Assembly: GCF_033958435.1 (NCBI RefSeq) | Contig: NC_134137.1 | Span: 228,449,501-228,513,500, forward strand | From: Carettochelys insculpta | Taxonomy: Eukaryota > Chordata > Testudines > Carettochelyidae | Length of the DNA: 64,000 nt | Direction: 5' to 3' | Translations under genes and position numbers: made by a program | Notes under the pieces: generated by a model | The model's database searches: none | What the model was told of the DNA's origin: nothing | The model's input: only the letters and a program-made list of their open reading frames with translations | Shown here: one piece after another, positions 58,479 to 64,000 of the stretch | Layout: every line of letters starts with the position of its first letter | Numbering within the stretch: the stretch's first letter is position 1

Positions 58479-60103
58479 CTGTAATAAAAGAGAACAAAAT
58501 AAATTATGTGAAATGAAAGAAAAAAAAGCCAACTCCACATGATTATTTCTTTAATGTTTTAAGGCACTCTCATTGTTAGGGTTAAAAAATGCATTTAATA
58601 CAAACTTCTGCTTTCTTGACAAGAACGAACATGGGGATGAGAGAAATGAAAAACTATAAAAATCCACTAAAGTGGCACTGGTATGGGAGTACATTATATT
58701 AATGATCTCTGAGAAAAGATAATCAATGTTCAGACTAAATGGATGAGAGTACAATAACACGTATTCTTTGCATAATTGGTGCAATTTATAAATGTATAGG
58801 GGCAGGGATGATTTCTTCCTGTGTATTTATATGGCACCTATCACAATCAGGCCCCGGCGTTCCCTGAAGTCTTTGGGAAACTATCGCGATACAAATAAAG
58901 ATGGTTTAAAAAACTAAACAGATTTCTGACCAGTGGGAAAGCTCATCTCATGAAAAAGCTGCACTGAACAGAGCTCATTCCATTTTGTGTACAAATAGCC
59001 ATGCTATCTTACTAGTTCCAGGCCTCACTGGCACAGGTGGAAAAGAAACAAGTTACTTAATTTACAGTAAGCTCAGTCCTTGAAGACATTTGTCCACGTA
59101 GTTCACATTCTAGGTGCACGTGCCCTATGGAGTGCACAAGATTGGATTCTTTTGACCAGCAATGTCTGTTGGAGCTGTGACTACACCTTGCTGAGAGCAA
59201 CCTGAATGTAGCAAAGACTTATTGTTGATGGCGGGTGTAAGAATCAGAAACACCCTTCATTGAAATTACTTTTTTTGGAGCTCTCAAACATCTCAGACTA
59301 TGAGAGTGTTTTGAATAAGCCTTGCATGCGTGGAACACTTGTCTGGAAGGCAAAAAAACCCATTAATATTCCTATCATTTACGGGCATAGCTGCCTCATC
59401 AGCAACACAAACTTGTCAACCTCCCAGAAAAAATATAGAAAAATTAACATTAAACACTAAAGATAATTAAGAGCTACGGAGTAATAGTTGGAATACGGAG
59501 TAATAGTCCTGTCTCGCTGTCATGGCTAGTAAGATGGAACTAAGTCACAGATGAGACTCGCTCTGCCTTATGTGCCCTTGGTTAGAGGCATGAGGCCATA
59601 CAGGGACCCTGCACAGCCCCAGGAATTTGCCGGCCAAAAGATTCCCGTCTTGCATGCACAGATGCATGTGCCCTGAGTGGGAACCATGGGGACAAATACT
59701 CAAAGAAGTTCAACTGCTTGTGAGGTAGGGGGAAAACGCAGCAGATTTCAACACCCACTTTTATTCAGCAAAAGGCTGTGGTCTAGATTAAAACAAGCCA
59801 AGTCCTCAGGTCAAGAAAGAGCTATGCATATGTTTAAATGCCCTTCCTGAATCAAATACCTCACACAAGAATAACCTTTTCCATGTCTTTTGCCACCAAA
59901 TGTTTTCTGCTGAGAGAGGGAAAATGGACGCTCATTTGCAAATCTTGTTCAAATCTCATTGTTGAGATAATCCCATCCAGGTCCTGCTCCCACTGAAATC
60001 ACCAGGAGGAGGATCAGGCCTTGTGCTGCTGGGTGCGTTATCTTTCGGATACTTCATAAAACTGAGGACCTGGTGAAATCCCATCTCGGGGAATCACAAA
60101 CTC

Positions 60104-60133
60104 TTCTCTCTCTCTCTCACACACACACACACC
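60104..60133. repeat. (TC)n(AC)n microsatellite
   Basis: Run of TC units directly followed by AC units. Confidence 0.9.
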
Positions 60134-60877
60134 TGTCTTGTCTTCTCCCATAAATTTGAGAGAAACACTGCCTTTCCCCCTCCCACTCCCCCAAACCTTG
60201 AAGCCTACGGAATGATTGTTCACGTAATTCTTCCCCCATGTCTTCCCTCTACTCTTTTTTTGACTGCTGGGGAAAGCACCAGCACCTTCCTTGTCACTGA
60301 AAGCCATAAGCTGAGTATCATCTTCAGCCTGGAGCTCTCTCTAGGTCTTTACATCCAGGCTATGTTTAAGTCTTGCAGATTCTTTCTACATAACATATCT
60401 AATCATCCACCCAGCTAAATCTCTTATCCAGGGTCTCATCTCAGTTACTCCAATATTCTTCTCTCCAATGCTGACAAATGCAAGGAGGCTTATATGGCTA
60501 TATGGACACAAGAGCCCAGAGCTGCTCCTTCTTGCTGTTGGAAAGATCCTGGCTGAATGCCTGTATCTTAGAATAGTTTATGTAACTATTTGTTCATGGA
60601 AGCCTCATAACTGGAGATACAAAACTGAAGCATGACAGAGGAATAAACATATGACCAAACCGGTTACTTCTAGTTACTTCCAGAGCCTGGTTAGGTGGTA
60701 TTGGTGCTCCTGCACGGACGACCAGGGAGTTTGAAGTGGGGGTGGGGTTAAAAATCTAATGTCCTTAGCAGGAAGTTATTTTTATCTACCCACTTATAAG
60801 TTGGCAGGATAGAGTCCGGGGGTCTACCAGAGCACCTCGGCCAGGTCCAAGAGTACCTCACTGATAGGGACATGATA

Positions 60878-61751
60878 GTAGACATGAGCAAGCACTCCGA
60901 AGAAGAAAGACATTACCTTTTCCAAAGCTGCTGTTCAAGATGTGTTGCTCGTGTCCGTTCCATGATCCCACCTCCGTTCCCCACTGTCAGAGTTTCTGAG
61001 CGAGCAGGGAGTTGGTAATGCCCTTTACACTGTGCCAAACAGGCACCATTCCAGAGACATTGAGGAGTACCTCACTGATAGGGAACGCTATCTTCACCGA
61101 CACAGAGGTCTGCAGGAAATCTAGAAGTTTGTGCTGTTACTCTTTCACTTCCTCCACAGGGATCTGTAGGGAGCCCACAATCCTGGGGAACAGTTCTTAC
61201 AAATGTTTGAAATTGTCTGCTGATGCAAGAGGTGAAAGCATGATTTCCTCCTTTTCCCTTGATGAGGCTAAGCAGAGAGTGCTGGTGTAATCTTCTCCTC
61301 TGTTTTCTGTTCCTCCAAAGGAAGTGGATTACCTCTGGTGGTAGAGAGGTGGATGAGAATGGTGATGTCAATGCCTTTGTTCTATGGAGGCTTTGGAAAC
61401 CATGCTTTGTACCTAGCACGGAGATCCAGGTGTGGAGGGACTGGAAAGACAGTTACTTTTTTTTGTAACTGGTGTTCTTCAGGATACGTTCCTCATGTTC
61501 ATTCCATATTAGGTGTGTGCTCATCACATGCACTATTTTCCCCAGTATCTGCAGGGGACTGGCTCTGGTGGCCTCTGGAATGGTGCCTGTTCGGCACAGT
61601 GCAAAGGGCATCACCAACTCCCTGCTCCCTCAGAAACTCTGACAGTGGGGAAAGGAGGTGGGATCATGGAATGGACAAAAGCAACACATCTTGAACAGCA
61701 GCTTTGGAAAAGGTAATGTCTTTCTTCTTCGGAGTGCTTGCTCATGTCTAC
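60878..61751. repeat. Inverted repeat with 179-bp arms
   Basis: 60878-61056 and 61573-61751 are reverse complements over 179 bp with no gaps and about eight mismatches by eye. The 516-bp spacer has no intact frame. The right arm abuts the DIRS reverse-transcriptase remnant, so it may be a DIRS-type inverted terminal repeat pair or a foldback insertion. TTCTTCGGAGTGCTTGCTCA-type motifs are common in turtle repeats as I remember them. Confidence 0.85.
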
Positions 61752-61799
61752 TCCACACTAGGTGAATGGAAGCAGGTGGAAGCTCAGTGTAGATGGCAA

Positions 61800-62345
61800 C
61801 ACAGTTTTGCTGAACCCAGCATCGTCTTTGGCCTGGAGACCTCAGAGGTGAACACCCCAGTCAAGGTGTAAGAATTCCGATATCAGCTTGATGGAGTGAT
61901 AGGTGGTGTTGATCAGAACTCCCTTTAGGACTTTCCCATAATCAGTCTACCAACTCAGTAAGGTATCGCTGGTGGAAAGGTAAAAATCTCTCTCCTGTGA
62001 TCAAGGTATCGGTAGACTTGGATACTCTGGCACCTCAGGTAAGCAGCCACCACCACCACCACCACACATATGGTAAAACACCTATAGTTTGCACCTAGGC
62101 CAAACAGGAGAACCATAAACTGGTAGTAGGCAGAACCCACCATAAAGTGGAGAAAGCATCTGTGACCCTAGAACAGCACTACATGAAAGTACATATACTT
62201 CAAGCTGAGGGAGGCATCTCAGTCTCCTGGATCCAGGGAAGGAATAACAGAAGCCAGGAAGACCATATGGAACTTCAGGTTTTTTTAAATATCTGTTGAG
62301 GCCTCGCAGGTCAACAATGAAACAGAGGCTGCCCTGAGCCTTTGG
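61800..62345 (-). pseudogene. Decayed DIRS-type reverse transcriptase
   Basis: On the - strand, in more than one frame and with stops: D-L-R-G-L-N-R-Y-L-K-K-P (62265-62325), A-S-V-I-P-S-L-D-P-G-D (62222-62258), Y-Y-Q-F-M-V-L-L-F-G-L and then VVVAAYLRCQSIQVYRYLD (about 62000-62130). The order and phrases match the DIRS/tyrosine-recombinase retroelement reverse transcriptase, with the catalytic YLDD changed to YLDH. Several frameshifts and stops; not functional. Confidence 0.75.
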
Positions 62346-62360
62346 AATTATTTATATTTT

Positions 62361-62372
62361 ATATATATATAT
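62361..62372. repeat. (AT)n run
   Basis: Short AT microsatellite inside the DIRS remnant. Confidence 0.85.
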
Positions 62373-62579
62373 GGACTAAAACCCCTGTTCCTGTACGCTA
62401 GACAATGCACTTAGCTGTGGCAGCCCCTGAATCTCCCACACAAGGAAACATGTGGATGAGGGAGGAGGGTAGGGACTGAAAAGAAAGTGAAACGGATAGC
62501 CCTGTGACATCATGTTCAGGACCCAATGGTATAAGGTTATAGCTGTCCACGCAGAGAGTAAAAAAGAAAGTCAAGGGGG

Positions 62580-62601
62580 AAAAAAAAAAAAAAAAAAAAA
62601 A
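62580..62601. repeat. Poly-A run
   Basis: Twenty-two consecutive A on the + strand between the two DIRS remnants. Confidence 0.95.
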
Positions 62602-63201
62602 GGAGGTACATGGGTCTGAAGAACAGTTTGACCAGTCAGCCTTAGGTGTACCCTCAAAATTATTTCCTGGCTCCCTGCTTATTATGGGTTGAGCCTGATA
62701 GGACAGAGGCAGAAAGTAGGTGGTGCGGACAGTGCTTGTAGCTCCTACTTTTTGTGTGAGGTGGCTTCCTTCCTGGCTGGTTCCCTTAACCCTGAGACTA
62801 CTGTGGCTTAAACTACTTATGTCTTGGGTGGGGATATTCAGTCCTAGGGTCTTAGTGTAGTTTGTGAGTCCTTAAGCCCATGCAGTTTGTGTCCATTTGC
62901 TCTGCAAATGCAGCTCAACTATCAAAGTGGAGGTTCTACACTGACTGCTGCACTGCTGCCAGCAGGCCAGAGTGAAGCAGCCAGGATACCCACCAGGCCA
63001 GAGTGAAGTAGCCATAGCACAAGCTGCAGAGTCCAACACATCAGAATCTGCTTGGAGGGCTGCTCTAGCAAACACTGTGCCCTCCTTGAAGATTGCTCTG
63101 AATTCCTTCTTCGACTCTTCAGGGGGTGACTTCTCAAATTTAGGTATGGTCCCTCACGTTGAAATCACAGGAGCCAAAGAGAAGATGGTGTTTGGCCACC
63201 T

Positions 63202-63656
63202 TCAACTAAATGCTAGAAGATGAATGAAGTTATGTCCAAACAGATTAAGTCTCTTGGAGTACTTATTTTTTGAGGTAGGCACAGACTGGCCCTTTCTGGC
63301 CCTCTGACTGACTGCCTCAACCACTGGGGAGTTACCAGCCTGGTGGGGGTAAAAATACCTGTAGCCCATTTCTGCCAAAAAGTATTTCTGCTTGGCCCTT
63401 TTTGAAATGGAGTGCAGAGAGGAGGGCTGTATCAAAGGGTATTAGTGATCTTTAACACTCCATGCAGGAGCACAGCCACCTTAACGAGCAACAAGGAACA
63501 CGGTACATCAAACAAGGCATCCAGCGGCTCCTTCAGCTCCTCTACATGGAGGCGGATGTTGAAGGTAACCTCTTTCAGAAGTTCCAGATGTACCTTAGTG
63601 TTGTCTTGTGGAACTGGGTGAGCAGGATCCATAACGGCCTTGTCCAGATACGACAA
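63202..63656 (-). pseudogene. Decayed DIRS gag-like region
   Basis: Two overlapping - strand frames joined by a frameshift near 63432. The second contains K-R-A-K-Q-K-Y-F, then Y-F-Y-P-H, then S-K-R-L-N-L-F-G, phrases of the DIRS first reading frame in vertebrates. It lies upstream of the reverse transcriptase remnant on the same strand, the expected DIRS order. Confidence 0.65.
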
Positions 63657-63946
63657 TGATGCGGTCGATGCCTTGGGATCTACCCTGCTCCTGCGGGCTT
63701 TTCCTCCACGACCTCATGAGCTGGAGGATGGGATCCTGTCCTCAGTGGCCTGCAGCTGTGGGGGAGGACAGGACACTGAGGCTGATAGCCTCTCCGAGTC
63801 CCTGTTCCCTCAAAGATAATTGGGTGACCTGAGAAGGTTGTGTAAACCCCTGGGGTTTCATGGTATCATGGTGTAGTACCCAGAGGCACTGAGACCTCAT
63901 CTGGGGTGAGTGAAGTGTCTGCTCTACAGCGTCAGCTAAGAGCCAG

Positions 63947-64000
63947 CTGGCCTTTAGCTCATGTGGTAGAGTGCAGGGCTTTAGACCCTATGCTTGCAGG
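63947..64000 (+). mobile_element. Start of a tRNA-derived SINE (cut by window end)
   Basis: Box A-like tagctcatgtggtagagtgc is followed by an anticodon-stem-like ggg-ctttaga-ccc. The loop would give a TTA anticodon, so a functional tRNA is unlikely. The sequence is cut at box B by the window end. Confidence 0.55.

Larger units (their letters stand above)
58479..64000 (-). other. USF3 intron (5' part), no start exon found
   Basis: Contains the 60878-61751 inverted repeat, a decayed DIRS retrotransposon (about 61800-63660) and the start of a SINE (63947-64000). At 59060-59720 is another region resembling the 60.9-kb repeat (tccttgaagacatttgtccac, and inverted ctcaaagaagttcaactg). I searched the - strand for the short N-terminal exon and did not find it. 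Confidence 0.6.

Noticed and set aside
63949..64000. Possible tRNA gene at the window end
   Set aside because: The anticodon position would read TTA (matching a stop codon), the sequence is cut before the T arm can be checked, and tRNA-headed SINEs are already present in the window.

Overview
This is a vertebrate nuclear genome window holding the 3' half of one spliced gene and most of a second. They lie tail to tail: SIDT1 on the + strand (206-16802) and USF3 on the - strand (58478-28483). Adjacent, convergent SIDT1 and USF3 is the arrangement I know from human chromosome 3q13. That synteny is why I call the first gene SIDT1 rather than its paralogue SIDT2. The repeats suggest a reptile, most likely a cryptodiran turtle. 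They include tRNA-headed SINEs with CR1-like tails, many CR1 LINE fragments, MIR-like remnants, TA-flanked inverted-repeat elements, a decayed DIRS-type retrotransposon and foldback repeats that look Penelope-related. The species is an inference.

Layout. 1-16802: eleven coding exons of SIDT1 in GC-rich DNA. They cover the transmembrane half of the protein and include a 15-nt frame-preserving microexon. 16803 to about 21100: SIDT1 3' UTR or downstream DNA with three AATAAA sites. About 22200-28482: AT-rich DNA that is probably the long USF3 3' UTR. 28483-34913: the single 6.4-kb last coding exon of USF3. 34914-64000: USF3 introns with three small coding exons (39133-39229, 51992-52074, 58450-58478) that complete the bHLH domain. 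The first coding exon, with the start codon, was not found and probably lies beyond 64000.

All listed exons have consensus GT/AG borders and their phases join without a frameshift. SIDT1 is a multi-pass membrane protein of the CREST hydrolase superfamily, linked to RNA and cholesterol transport. The Ser, His, Asp and HxxxH residues expected of that family are all visible. USF3 is a very large bHLH nuclear factor. The two genes share no evident pathway, only a conserved neighbourhood.

The most interesting non-genic material is in the repeats. Three independent palindromic insertions (about 4.9, 44.9 and 49.4 kb) share ends, and each is bounded by a 12-16 bp target-site duplication. The largest is a 626-bp insertion whose arms both carry a hammerhead-ribozyme-like core. 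Two other long inverted repeats (35.6-36.5 kb and 60.9-61.8 kb) and a DIRS remnant (about 61.8-63.7 kb) are also present. No promoter, CpG-island start, tRNA gene, rRNA or CRISPR was found.
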